DNA of 64,000 bases, from assembly GCF_016881405.1 (NCBI RefSeq), contig NZ_WOFE01000001.1, positions 868,001-932,000 of the forward strand. Direction: 5' to 3'. Origin of the DNA: Deefgea chitinilytica (GTDB lineage: Bacteria > Pseudomonadota > Gammaproteobacteria > Burkholderiales > Chitinibacteraceae). Shown here piece by piece: positions 8,960-16,449 of this stretch (position 1 is the stretch's first letter; every line of letters begins with the position of its first letter). A model generated the notes under the pieces. That model was not told the origin of the DNA, did no database searches, and saw nothing but the letters and a program-made list of their open reading frames with translations. A program made the position numbers and the translations under genes.

Positions 8960-10200
8960 GGTGCATCCTCCGTATCCAGCATCAACTCGGCAAAGGCCGC
9001 CATTAGCTCGCTTGGTGCATCGGCGGCGAATTTTTGCTGATACAGCCGCGCAAAAATGGCATCGGGTTGCAATTGCTCTAGTTCGGCCAAGGCTTCTGTC
9101 TCTGTTGGTGCGTTTTTGTTGATGCTAAAGCTTGTTTCAATTTTGGCTAGGCGCACGGGTTTACCATCGAGCGCGGCTTCGATTTGCGCGCGCAATCCCG
9201 GCTCAGGCTCATCGAGCCGAACCCGTACTTCTAAATAGGGGTATTGCTGCGGGGCTAAGTCGTCTGCTAGTTCTAAAGCGGCAAGTTCGCTCAGCACTGC
9301 AGCCAGTGGCGCTGGCTTTGCAGGAATCCGCAGCAGCTCCACCGCGCGCGGAATCGATAGCGGGGTAATCTGGCTAGCGTTCTCTCCATCAAGGTCAATG
9401 CGCAGCACTTGGTGCGGATAGGCCACTTCGGCAAACGACATTGGAATAGGGCTGCCGCAGTAGCGAATGTGAGGTTGTTTGCCGACGGCTTGGGCTAGAT
9501 GAAGATGGCCGAGCGCAGCGTAGGCGATATTCGCGTCAAACATTGCAGCTGAGAGTGGCTCAGTACCACCAATCACAATCGGCCGCTCCGAGTCCTGCGA
9601 AATTTCGCCGCCGACCATATGGCAATGGCCGAGCGCAATAATCGCTTGGCCTGCCTGCCGAAGGTTGAGCGCGTGTTGAAATGCTTGTTGGTACAGCAGG
9701 GTGATGCCCGCCATATATGGGTCGCTGCCTTCTGGAAGATCTTCGGTACGTGGCACATCGCCGGGGCGTAAAAACGGAATCGCCAAACACCACGCAGCAA
9801 TTTCGCCGTGTTGATTTTTAAGTGGTACGACGAGGCGGCTTAAATCAATACTGCCATCGCTCAAGCGCGGCACAAAGCCGATCACACAGGCATCCATCGC
9901 CTCTAAAAACGGCGCAGGCGCTTCAAGGCGGCCGGGCGAATCATGATTGCCCGCGATGATGACGATATTCAGGTGCGGAACGCGCGTTTTGGCCTGTTGC
10001 AAAAAGCGGTAAAACTGCTTTTGCGATGCCGCCGATGGATTGGCATTATCGAAAATATCACCGGGAATCAGCAGCGCATTGGCTTGTTCAGCCACCAAGG
10101 TGTAGAGCAACCAATCTAAAAAACACTGATGCTCGTAATCGCGCTCGAAAGAATGCAGAGTCTGGCCGAGGTGCCAATCTGAGGTGTGTATAAGGCGCAT
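8956..10200 (-). CDS. sbcD: Exonuclease SbcCD nuclease subunit SbcD
   Basis: SbcD is the Mre11-like metallophosphoesterase partner of SbcC. The calcineurin-like motifs are all visible: HTSDWHLGQTL (residues 5-15), GDIFDNANPS (near 47), IAGNHDSPGRLEAP (near 83-95), GHCHMVGGE and the later GHLHLAQ. The length of 414 residues is normal for the family. The C-terminal part (from about 290) is the capping domain. It is the first gene of the sbcD-sbcC operon. Upstream, 10201-10337 is a short gap with no clear signal. Confidence 0.96.
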   Translation of the reverse strand: MRLIHTSDWHLGQTLHSFERDYEHQCFLDWLLYTLVAEQANALLIPGDIFDNANPSAASQKQFYRFLQQAKTRVPHLNIVIIAGNHDSPGRLEAPAPFLEAMDACVIGFVPRLSDGSIDLSRLVVPLKNQHGEIAAWCLAIPFLRPGDVPRTEDLPEGSDPYMAGITLLYQQAFQHALNLRQAGQAIIALGHCHMVGGEISQDSERPIVIGGTEPLSAAMFDANIAYAALGHLHLAQAVGKQPHIRYCGSPIPMSFAEVAYPHQVLRIDLDGENASQITPLSIPRAVELLRIPAKPAPLAAVLSELAALELADDLAPQQYPYLEVRVRLDEPEPGLRAQIEAALDGKPVRLAKIETSFSINKNAPTETEALAELEQLQPDAIFARLYQQKFAADAPSELMAAFAELMLDTEDAP

Positions 10201-10337
10201 GCCGTTGTCCGATAATCTGCGGTTTTAGTGCTAGATTTTACATGATCAGACAGCAATATATCGAAGTAATATCGGCAATCTTTATTAGCAGTAAGTAACT
10301 GTCGATCTTTTTCGATGGAAATCAATAAGGGCTACTT

Positions 10338-10757
10338 TTAAAGTGGAATCCATTCAAAATCAGCATCTTCCTCAGATGGCATTTCTGGCCAATACGTTAT
10401 TTGGTTGTTGCATAGCTCAATTTTATATTGGCGATACCCTTTGGTTGCCGAGCTCCAAAGCTGACTTACCGTGTTAAAAGTCCAAACATTGTTTTCTTCT
10501 GGTTGACGGGTAAACATGACATTCACAACAAGATTTGAATTGCTGAACGTTGATGGTTCAATCGCCGTGATCAGATCATGCACACCTGGAATAAGAGTAG
10601 GTCTAGTCGACTGTGTTCCATTATTGTAAGTAATGGGTAGATTCACTAGAAATATAGGGATAATTGGTTTCAAGTAGATCTTTTTGAAGCAAAGATACCC
10701 CTCACTTGCAATCAATGTACCTAGCTGATCATATTCAGCTTCTTTTACTAAAAACAT
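10338..10757 (-). CDS. Hypothetical protein, 139 aa
   Basis: No family recognised. The protein is soluble-looking and has no signal peptide. The C-terminus is acidic (EMPSEEDADFEWIPL), and there are several aromatic-rich beta-strand-like stretches (VYTFNT-type pattern VWTFNTVSQLW, YKIELCNNQITYW). It lies alone between sbcD and a predicted exoribonuclease, all on the minus strand. The small size, acidic tail and accessory setting would fit an immunity protein or other island cargo, but nothing in the sequence proves this. The gap 10758-10888 upstream of it holds no gene. Confidence 0.5.
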   Translation of the reverse strand: MFLVKEAEYDQLGTLIASEGYLCFKKIYLKPIIPIFLVNLPITYNNGTQSTRPTLIPGVHDLITAIEPSTFSNSNLVVNVMFTRQPEENNVWTFNTVSQLWSSATKGYRQYKIELCNNQITYWPEMPSEEDADFEWIPL

Positions 10758-10888
10758 CTCTAAATCCTTTACTTGCTGCCGATATGTTTATTGTTGGGCT
10801 AAGGATGGTACTCGTTTAAGCAATTAGCGCGTTTCTGGAAAATGCAATCCCACTTTGGGTTTGCATGGCATTGGCACAGTACCTGTGG

Positions 10889-11383
10889 TTAGAATTGACC
10901 ACTGCTATTCAAAACATCAAACGCATGTCGGAATGCACGCGCATCACCGAGCGCATGATGTGCTGGCCATTCAGGTGTGAATGATTTGTATAGTGCTCGC
11001 TGAAAAATCGGATTGCCGATGAATTCACTGGTGAGCATCTGCTTCTCGCCAACGTTTTTTGGGGGCTGATCATATTCATCCCCCAAAAAAGCATCGGCCA
11101 GCAGTTCCCAATCGGCAAAATAATCGAACATCAGCGTGGCCGGCTCAGGGAGCTCTTCAAACCAAGCCCGAAGCCGATGCGTGAGCTCTGTTCGATTGCA
11201 TGTTGCGCCTTCAATGCGCCCAAGCAACGGTAGCACCGCTTCGCGTACAAAGTCGCTGCAGTCTTCTGCACGGTAGTCATTGCGCTCGGCATAGAACTCC
11301 CGACCATCTTCACTCACCAGCGCAATACTGATCAGATCGATTTGCACGAAATCAGTAAATTCAGTATCGACAAATACGCGCAT
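10889..11383 (-). CDS. Predicted DEDD-type 3'-5' exoribonuclease (Rv2179c-like)
   Basis: A 164-residue protein with an RNase T-like fold signature: DTEFT near the N-terminus (first DE pair), FDYFADWELLADAF in the middle (second Asp), and HHALGDARAFRHAF near the C-terminus (His and last Asp of a DEDDh active site). This matches the small exoribonuclease family PF16473, which trims RNA 3' ends. An in-frame TTG lies at 11398, but ATG at 11383 is preferred because AAAGG stands 7 nt before it. The substrate is not predictable. It is a single gene between unrelated neighbours. Confidence 0.75.
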   Translation of the reverse strand: MRVFVDTEFTDFVQIDLISIALVSEDGREFYAERNDYRAEDCSDFVREAVLPLLGRIEGATCNRTELTHRLRAWFEELPEPATLMFDYFADWELLADAFLGDEYDQPPKNVGEKQMLTSEFIGNPIFQRALYKSFTPEWPAHHALGDARAFRHAFDVLNSSGQF

Positions 11384-11462
11384 CAGTAGGCCTTTCAAAC
11401 AGTGATCATGACTTTAGATCCTACTACAAGCGCGCGAAGTTGGTCCGGACTCTGTGCCGCAA

Positions 11463-11897
11463 CTACTTAGCCAATACCCCATTCCAAGTTGTGTCGAATG
11501 CACCTTCGCAGTTGCTCCGCTTACCGGTGAATTTATTGCCATCAAACACCAGACGAACCGATCCCCAGTAATAACCTGTTGCGGCTTTATCAAAGGTGAG
11601 TAGCGTATTGCAGCGGCCATGGTCAGAGCGATGATCCATGTATTTACCCGTCAGAACATTGCCATTCATTTCACCGACGATCTGCACCCAATAATTGGTG
11701 TTGTTACCCTCAGTGACCTTGGCAACAACGGTGTTACCGGTTTGCACAAAGGTCAAATTGGCTTGAGTGGGTCGATTATTGATATTTACGGTGGTAAGCC
11801 AGTTGGTGCTAACACTTTTGGGTTGGCTTTGACACGCGCTGAGTAACGCGCACGCTGAAACAGCAATGATGCCCATTTGTTTGGTGGTTAAAAGCAT
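11463..11897 (-). CDS. Putative lipoprotein, 144 aa
   Basis: The N-terminus is a lipoprotein signal: a short basic/hydrophobic stretch and the lipobox LLSAC (Cys at 21), so the mature protein should be lipid-anchored. The rest is beta-rich with repeated Thr/Asn and two or three Cys (RCNTLLTF, RSNCEGAF), which could form a disulfide. I do not recognise the family. It starts 8 nt after the stop of the CPWC thioredoxin-fold gene, and its Shine-Dalgarno AGGAA sits inside the gap/end of that gene. The two are therefore an operon, and the lipoprotein could be a substrate or partner of the oxidoreductase. Confidence 0.65.
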   Translation of the reverse strand: MLLTTKQMGIIAVSACALLSACQSQPKSVSTNWLTTVNINNRPTQANLTFVQTGNTVVAKVTEGNNTNYWVQIVGEMNGNVLTGKYMDHRSDHGRCNTLLTFDKAATGYYWGSVRLVFDGNKFTGKRSNCEGAFDTTWNGVLAK

Positions 11898-11905
11898 GGT
11901 TGTTC

Positions 11906-12898
11906 CTAGTATTTGATCGATGGTAATTTGATCTTGATGCCGCCGAGATTGAGCGTCTCGCCGTCTGCTTTCGACTCTTGACCAGCGCCTTCACCAATCT
12001 GATAAGTACTTGAGCCCGATTGCGACGTAGATGGCGTTTTACCCCAATTACTTAAATCAACCTGTTGTGTAAAAACCGTGTCGGTAACTGCTGATTTATT
12101 GTTTGAACCCATGACTCTGGCCCAATCTGCAGGGCTGGGGCCGGGCTTCAGAGGCAGATTGCCAGCCCAACCAGTATCATCAACTAAACGTGGAAATGTG
12201 AATGTAGTGGCCGTCATTCCCATCAAAATATGGGCTTGTGCCGCGGTTTTGAGTGGGGAGCATGAAACAGATGGTTGCTGCAATAAACTAGGCTGTCGGG
12301 TTTGCATAAACGCATCCCAATTACTCCAACCGCGTGTATCACACCAAAGTGATCGGACGATTTGTCGACTCATGGCGTTTGGTATCATTACGTCGAGACT
12401 CGTTGGAACTAAATACGTAGTGGTATTCAAACCTTTGGTATTCTTAAGCTGACTTTGGAATACCTTGCACCAGGGGCAATCATATGCTCCGAAGTACACT
12501 ACTTTGCGTTGGCCCGCGCCGATTCTTTTTGCGACCAGCTCATCAAAGCGAATGTTGGCGCGTAAAGCATTACGCAACTCATCTGGGTTTTCGATTGTTG
12601 GTGCGCCAGTACGCGTATAGCGCCAATCTTTGCCTAACGTCAGGCTAAAAATAGTGGCATTTTCGTTTACTAGAATGACATCTCGTTCATCATCTAATCG
12701 AGTCCAAATTGCGTAAATCCCTTTAACTAAGGTTTCCGTGGCTGTTGCATTTTTGGTCATCGCCCGTTTTGAGCTGGGCAATGTGGCTGTAAAAGCCATC
12801 ATTGCGTCGTCTGGTGTACCTGCAACAGCTAATTGAGACAGAAGTACTGAAGGTAAAAGCAGAGTGAGAAGAAATTTCCCTTTGTTTCCAGCGTGCAT
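11906..12898 (-). CDS. Secreted thioredoxin-fold (DsbC/DsbG-like) disulfide oxidoreductase
   Basis: A 330-residue exported protein. Residues 1-27 form a signal peptide ending ..QLAVAG. A thioredoxin-like domain has the active site FGAYDCPWCKVF (near 165), followed further on by WCDTRGWSNWDAFM and a cis-Pro-region-like TTFTFPRLV. This order is like that of DsbC/DsbG-type periplasmic isomerases. The N-terminal 130 residues are not recognisable as a DsbC dimerisation domain. The C-terminal tail is Ser/Gly-rich and hydrophilic. It heads an operon with the following lipoprotein gene and is divergent from an Xre regulator, with a perfect palindrome between them. Confidence 0.7.
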   Translation of the reverse strand: MHAGNKGKFLLTLLLPSVLLSQLAVAGTPDDAMMAFTATLPSSKRAMTKNATATETLVKGIYAIWTRLDDERDVILVNENATIFSLTLGKDWRYTRTGAPTIENPDELRNALRANIRFDELVAKRIGAGQRKVVYFGAYDCPWCKVFQSQLKNTKGLNTTTYLVPTSLDVMIPNAMSRQIVRSLWCDTRGWSNWDAFMQTRQPSLLQQPSVSCSPLKTAAQAHILMGMTATTFTFPRLVDDTGWAGNLPLKPGPSPADWARVMGSNNKSAVTDTVFTQQVDLSNWGKTPSTSQSGSSTYQIGEGAGQESKADGETLNLGGIKIKLPSIKY

Positions 12899-12998
12899 AA
12901 CAAACCCATCCCTGTCTTGTTATTGACGGCTTTAATGCTGCAACCATGATTTGGTGAACAGTTTTTGCTCGTCACTTATATGTAAGAACTGCACAATT

Positions 12999-13012
12999 AT
13001 ACATATATGTAT
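12999..13012. promoter_or_regulatory. 14-bp perfect palindrome, candidate operator
   Basis: ATACATATATGTAT is an exact palindrome in the 155-bp gap between the divergent oxidoreductase and Xre genes. A looser relative, CTTATATGTAAG (near 12976-12987), lies about 20 bp away. The spacing of about two helical turns and the location suggest binding sites for the adjacent Xre protein, controlling both genes. This is inference from position and symmetry only. Confidence 0.4.
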
Positions 13013-13053
13013 GTATTTGTAAAAATTACGGATGCGGTTTTTGAAGTGCTGGT

Positions 13054-13419
13054 ATGGCGTGGATACTACCCACCATGGAAATCAGCTACCTCATTAATCG
13101 TTTGCGTGAAGAACGCGGATGGTCTCAGGATGATTTAGCCTTCAGGGCAAACACCTCGGCCGCGACTATTTCTCGTCTTGAAAAAGACAAACAAACACCG
13201 AGCCTAGATTTGCTTAAGGGCTTGGCAAGCGCTTTTGATATGCATCTTTACCAATTCGCAGCACTGCTGGATGAAGCAGGGCCAAGTAACTTGACGGAGT
13301 GGCATGATTCAGCAGAACAAGAGTTGTTAAATGGATTCCGGCAACTTTCTGATGAGCAACGCACAACGTTATTGAAATTTTGTGTTTGGCTAACAGCCGC
13401 AAATAAAGCCGTGGGTTAA
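13054..13419 (+). CDS. Xre-family helix-turn-helix transcriptional regulator
   Basis: A 121-residue protein with a typical HTH_3 domain at residues 11-65: LINRLREERGWSQDDLAF, then NTSAATISRLEKDKQTPS as the recognition helix region. The C-terminal 50 residues are acidic and Leu-rich, probably for dimerisation. Start choice is open between ATG 13054 and ATG 13075 (MEISYL); neither has a strong ribosome site. The gene is divergent from the CPWC oxidoreductase operon and is likely its repressor. It is convergent with the antitoxin-like gene at 13509. Confidence 0.85.
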   Translation: MAWILPTMEISYLINRLREERGWSQDDLAFRANTSAATISRLEKDKQTPSLDLLKGLASAFDMHLYQFAALLDEAGPSNLTEWHDSAEQELLNGFRQLSDEQRTTLLKFCVWLTAANKAVG

Positions 13420-13508
13420 AGGTAAAACGAATGTGCGACCCAAATATCAGGCTCGAAGCAAATCAAGCCTCACTAAGACTAGCAAACTCAGCGTTTATTT
13501 GATGAGGG

Positions 13509-13910
13509 CTAAACAGGTAATCCATATTCAATAGATCGCAAAATCCGCTCAACCTCCTGTCCTCCATAAGCCGTATCGAGCAAAGAAAGTGGCGTCATCT
13601 GATTCAATACTGAGTTAGGACGCGTAAGCCAGTTTCCTGTTGTGATTAAATCACCATAAATGCATGAAGCGTAGCTCGCAACTCTGGCCAAGCGAAATAA
13701 ACGCTCACTTGTTACTGCGCTAAGTTCTTGCTCCTGCCGAACTAGATATTGTAACGATCTCAGTGGTATGTGAAGCACTCTTGCAATGTCCGATAAGCTA
13801 ATCTGATATTGGACGGAAATGCTAACTGCCTCTTGGGCCAGCAGTCCTAGTCTAATATAAGATATCTGAGATAATGGGGCTGCGTTAAGTAACTCGTGCA
13901 TTTTTAACAT
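13509..13910 (-). CDS. Xre/MbcA/ParS-type antitoxin without a visible toxin
   Basis: The C-terminal half has the pattern of the MbcA/ParS/Xre antitoxin toxin-binding domain (DUF2384): RLARVASYASCIYGD, then NWLTRPNSVLNQMTPLSLL, then GGQEVERILRSIEYGLPV. The N-terminal half contains an HTH-like stretch (ISLSDIARVLHIPLRSLQYL, near 37-56). Such antitoxins normally sit just before a RES-domain toxin. Here no RES gene follows: 13420-13508 is a short gap and then the convergent Xre gene. It starts about 60 nt after the small coiled-coil gene of the recombinase operon, so it may be the last gene of that operon and act as its regulator. Confidence 0.75.
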   Translation of the reverse strand: MLKMHELLNAAPLSQISYIRLGLLAQEAVSISVQYQISLSDIARVLHIPLRSLQYLVRQEQELSAVTSERLFRLARVASYASCIYGDLITTGNWLTRPNSVLNQMTPLSLLDTAYGGQEVERILRSIEYGLPV

Positions 13911-13970
13911 AAAAGAACCTGTGAAAATTGAAATGGAAGATGAGTAGCGCAGTCATTTAATTTCTAAATG

Positions 13971-14363
13971 TTATATTTTAAGTGGGGACAAGACTACCTT
14001 CAAATCAAGGCCATGAATTTCACACTGATTTATTATTGAACATAGTGCCTCATACAACTGATCGCGTTCATTGATAAGAATTAGGTTAGTCTTTTCGAGA
14101 TGAACAATTCGCTCTTCAAGTGTCCGTCTTTTAATGGTATCTACAGAGGTGTGTCCAGCCTCCTTTCGCTGAATATTTAAAGCGTTATCTATTCGCTCAC
14201 CACGCGGTCCTACTAGGGTCGCTCTGCTAGTTAAGCCAAGTCTTATTTGCACAGAAGTTCGAGAGATGGGGTCTTTGCCAAATCCAGCACTGATCATTTC
14301 TGCGAGTAAATTATCAATCGCCGCATCAAGAGCTTTTCCTCGTAGTTTATATGGGCTATTCAT
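13971..14363 (-). CDS. Small coiled-coil protein of the recombinase operon (TnpC/GmtX-like position)
   Basis: A 130-residue basic protein. The N-terminal half looks DNA-binding (GFGKDPISRTSVQIRLGL, an HTH-like region). The C-terminal half has a coiled coil (LEERIVHLEKTNLILINERD). By size, position and structure it corresponds to the small third protein of Tn554-like modules (TnpC) or of gamma-mobile-trio modules; the exact family is not certain. ATG at 14363 is chosen because it overlaps the preceding recombinase stop in ATGAATAG and has AAGGAG 11 nt upstream. A longer frame to 14402 has no such support. Confidence 0.7.
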   Translation of the reverse strand: MNSPYKLRGKALDAAIDNLLAEMISAGFGKDPISRTSVQIRLGLTSRATLVGPRGERIDNALNIQRKEAGHTSVDTIKRRTLEERIVHLEKTNLILINERDQLYEALCSIINQCEIHGLDLKVVLSPLKI

Positions 14364-16449
14364 CTGAAACAGAACTCCTTTTTCTTTTGTTTTCAGGTAC
14401 AAATTTAGGTGTACCCATTGGAAATACTTGAATTACAGCGGAGCTAATATTTACTCGCTCCAATGCGCGCTTCATGTTATCCAATTTTCGCTCTTGATCT
14501 TCAATCCATTTATTAGAACCTCCTTCACCTGCTCCTTCAGTTCTTAATTGTTCTATACTCTTTTCCAATTGCATTATTTGCGATTCAATTCTTGATCGCT
14601 CAACTTGAGACCCTGTGAGATGTAAGTGAGAGCAGCCATTCCAACACTGCAAATGTTTAGGGCAGGGTGCTTGAGAAAAATCATGAGTACAACCTCCAAA
14701 TGGAGTGAGATGAAATGCAGTCGCATGAATTTTAAGAAAATCTTCGGCTTTAGCGGCACCATGAGTTTTTTTCAAAGAATTATAACTACTTACTAAGTCC
14801 CCCTGAATTTTATTGCTTCGTATTTTTTCATGAAAAAAATTAATCCTTTCATAGTGAGAATTGAATGACAAATAATTATGGTGCTGCTGTGTATCTTCTT
14901 TAATTGTTGTATGCTGGTATGTTGAATTTTGCTCAAGTTTTTTTCTACCCATAGCAAGCGCTTGTTGCACATCAGACAGACCAGCTAGATGATAAATAGT
15001 ATTTCGCCAATGCCTAGGTTGGTGGCTAGTCATTCGTATTGGTGAGCCATCATTCTCTGTTTTATTCCGCCGATCAAATATTGAAGGATATATAGCTTCA
15101 GAACCCAAAGCTCGGTTTATATCTGCAATAGTCACTCGTCGCGGAAAAACACGATGGACATTTCCATCTCTCAAGCCAAATCTAAATTGACCATCAAATG
15201 CAATTGCTAGTATTTCACTCGTCCTTAAAATTATTTTTGCACGAAGACCAATGCCTTCTTTGAGGGCTACATGGTCTGAAACCTTACCTATTAATGCCTT
15301 TTCAATTTCACCAGCATTGTAATAATTAAATTCATCTTTATGTCGTGCAACACCTTTTCTATTCAAAAAAATAAATAAATTTCTTTTCTGATCTTTTCCT
15401 TTAGCAAAACCCAACCAGTTTAGAACCTCACTTTCAGTAATTTTTTTCTCTGGGTTTATTGGCCATAATCGCCCAGGATTACTCTCTTGCCACTTTGCAA
15501 TTGCTCTTGCATCTTTTGTTAGGACTATCAGTCGTTCAACAGCTCTTCTAGCAAATGGAATATCTTGACTTGCAAACCAGTGGATTCTAGATTGAAATTG
15601 TTTTTCTGCGTAGTATCGGATGCCACATTCAATCACGACATTGCCATTTGCATCTAGAATGATATCGCCTTCACTATTTTTAATAGGCCGTTCAACCCAA
15701 CAATCCAATGGAAGCACTGAAATTTCATTTCCACGTTGCCCAGTTGCAATAAGAAGATCAATTACTCTCAATAAAATTTCCTCGCCATCTGAAATTGGCG
15801 AATTTGTGCATAAAGCATAAGCTTCTAGTGCTTCACGCGAAGGTAGTTTTTCATCTTGCCTGCGAAATTTCTCCATTGCATCAGAATCATGGATAGTTGA
15901 GTATCCATGCCTAGTTGAAACAGCTTTATAAGAATGCTCAAAACCAATCGATACAGGCAATAATTGTTTTCTATCAATTGAATCCGCTATAACTTTAAAG
16001 TGTGTAGCTGCATCTGATATATTTTTGTACCCATCATCCTGCATTTGCCGCAAAATCGATTCAAAATCATTACATTTAAGTGAAAGAGGTGACGATTGTT
16101 CACGTAGATATAGTAGATTGTATAGTCGACGAAGCGCAATGGAATAAGCGTGAACCATCGCAAATTTGAGCGTACGTGTTCTTTGTAGGTAAACTAACAT
16201 TGCTTTGCAGAAATCTTGGAAAGGCTGTGGTAAAATTTCAGGCAATGCTTTTTGTGGATTATATATTTTTGAAATAGAAGTATGCGGCTTAAAGATTAAG
16301 GGCTGATGTTTGCCACGATGCGGCAGCCAATCTTTAGTATTCCACTCAACATCACTCCAATTAATTCCCAGCCTCAATCCAGAGAAATATATTCGCTCAT
16401 TATTAATAAATTCATCAAGCAAATCAGAAGACACATATTCTTCAGCCAT
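14356..16449 (-). CDS. Large tyrosine recombinase (697 aa) of a multi-recombinase module
   Basis: A tyrosine site-specific recombinase of unusual length. Catalytic region: first Arg in LIATGQRGNEISVL (near 235), box II HQPRHWRNT (near 485), then MGRKKLEQNSTYQH with the nucleophilic Tyr (near 515). The position normally occupied by GH/GW reads GR. After the catalytic domain lies a Cys/His cluster (CTHDF, CPKHLQCWNGCSHLHL; near 585-605) like a zinc-binding finger, then a coiled coil. This architecture resembles Tn554 TnpB. ATG follows directly on the stop of the preceding recombinase (TAAATG) with AGGTG 6 nt upstream, so translation is coupled. Confidence 0.85.
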   Translation of the reverse strand: MAEEYVSSDLLDEFINNERIYFSGLRLGINWSDVEWNTKDWLPHRGKHQPLIFKPHTSISKIYNPQKALPEILPQPFQDFCKAMLVYLQRTRTLKFAMVHAYSIALRRLYNLLYLREQSSPLSLKCNDFESILRQMQDDGYKNISDAATHFKVIADSIDRKQLLPVSIGFEHSYKAVSTRHGYSTIHDSDAMEKFRRQDEKLPSREALEAYALCTNSPISDGEEILLRVIDLLIATGQRGNEISVLPLDCWVERPIKNSEGDIILDANGNVVIECGIRYYAEKQFQSRIHWFASQDIPFARRAVERLIVLTKDARAIAKWQESNPGRLWPINPEKKITESEVLNWLGFAKGKDQKRNLFIFLNRKGVARHKDEFNYYNAGEIEKALIGKVSDHVALKEGIGLRAKIILRTSEILAIAFDGQFRFGLRDGNVHRVFPRRVTIADINRALGSEAIYPSIFDRRNKTENDGSPIRMTSHQPRHWRNTIYHLAGLSDVQQALAMGRKKLEQNSTYQHTTIKEDTQQHHNYLSFNSHYERINFFHEKIRSNKIQGDLVSSYNSLKKTHGAAKAEDFLKIHATAFHLTPFGGCTHDFSQAPCPKHLQCWNGCSHLHLTGSQVERSRIESQIMQLEKSIEQLRTEGAGEGGSNKWIEDQERKLDNMKRALERVNISSAVIQVFPMGTPKFVPENKRKRSSVSDE

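Noticed and set aside
8505-9122. 205-codon open frame on the plus strand opposite sbcC/sbcD
   Set aside because: It is antisense to two well-supported genes with all their motifs. Long shadow frames are expected there because sbcC is G+C-rich with biased codons.
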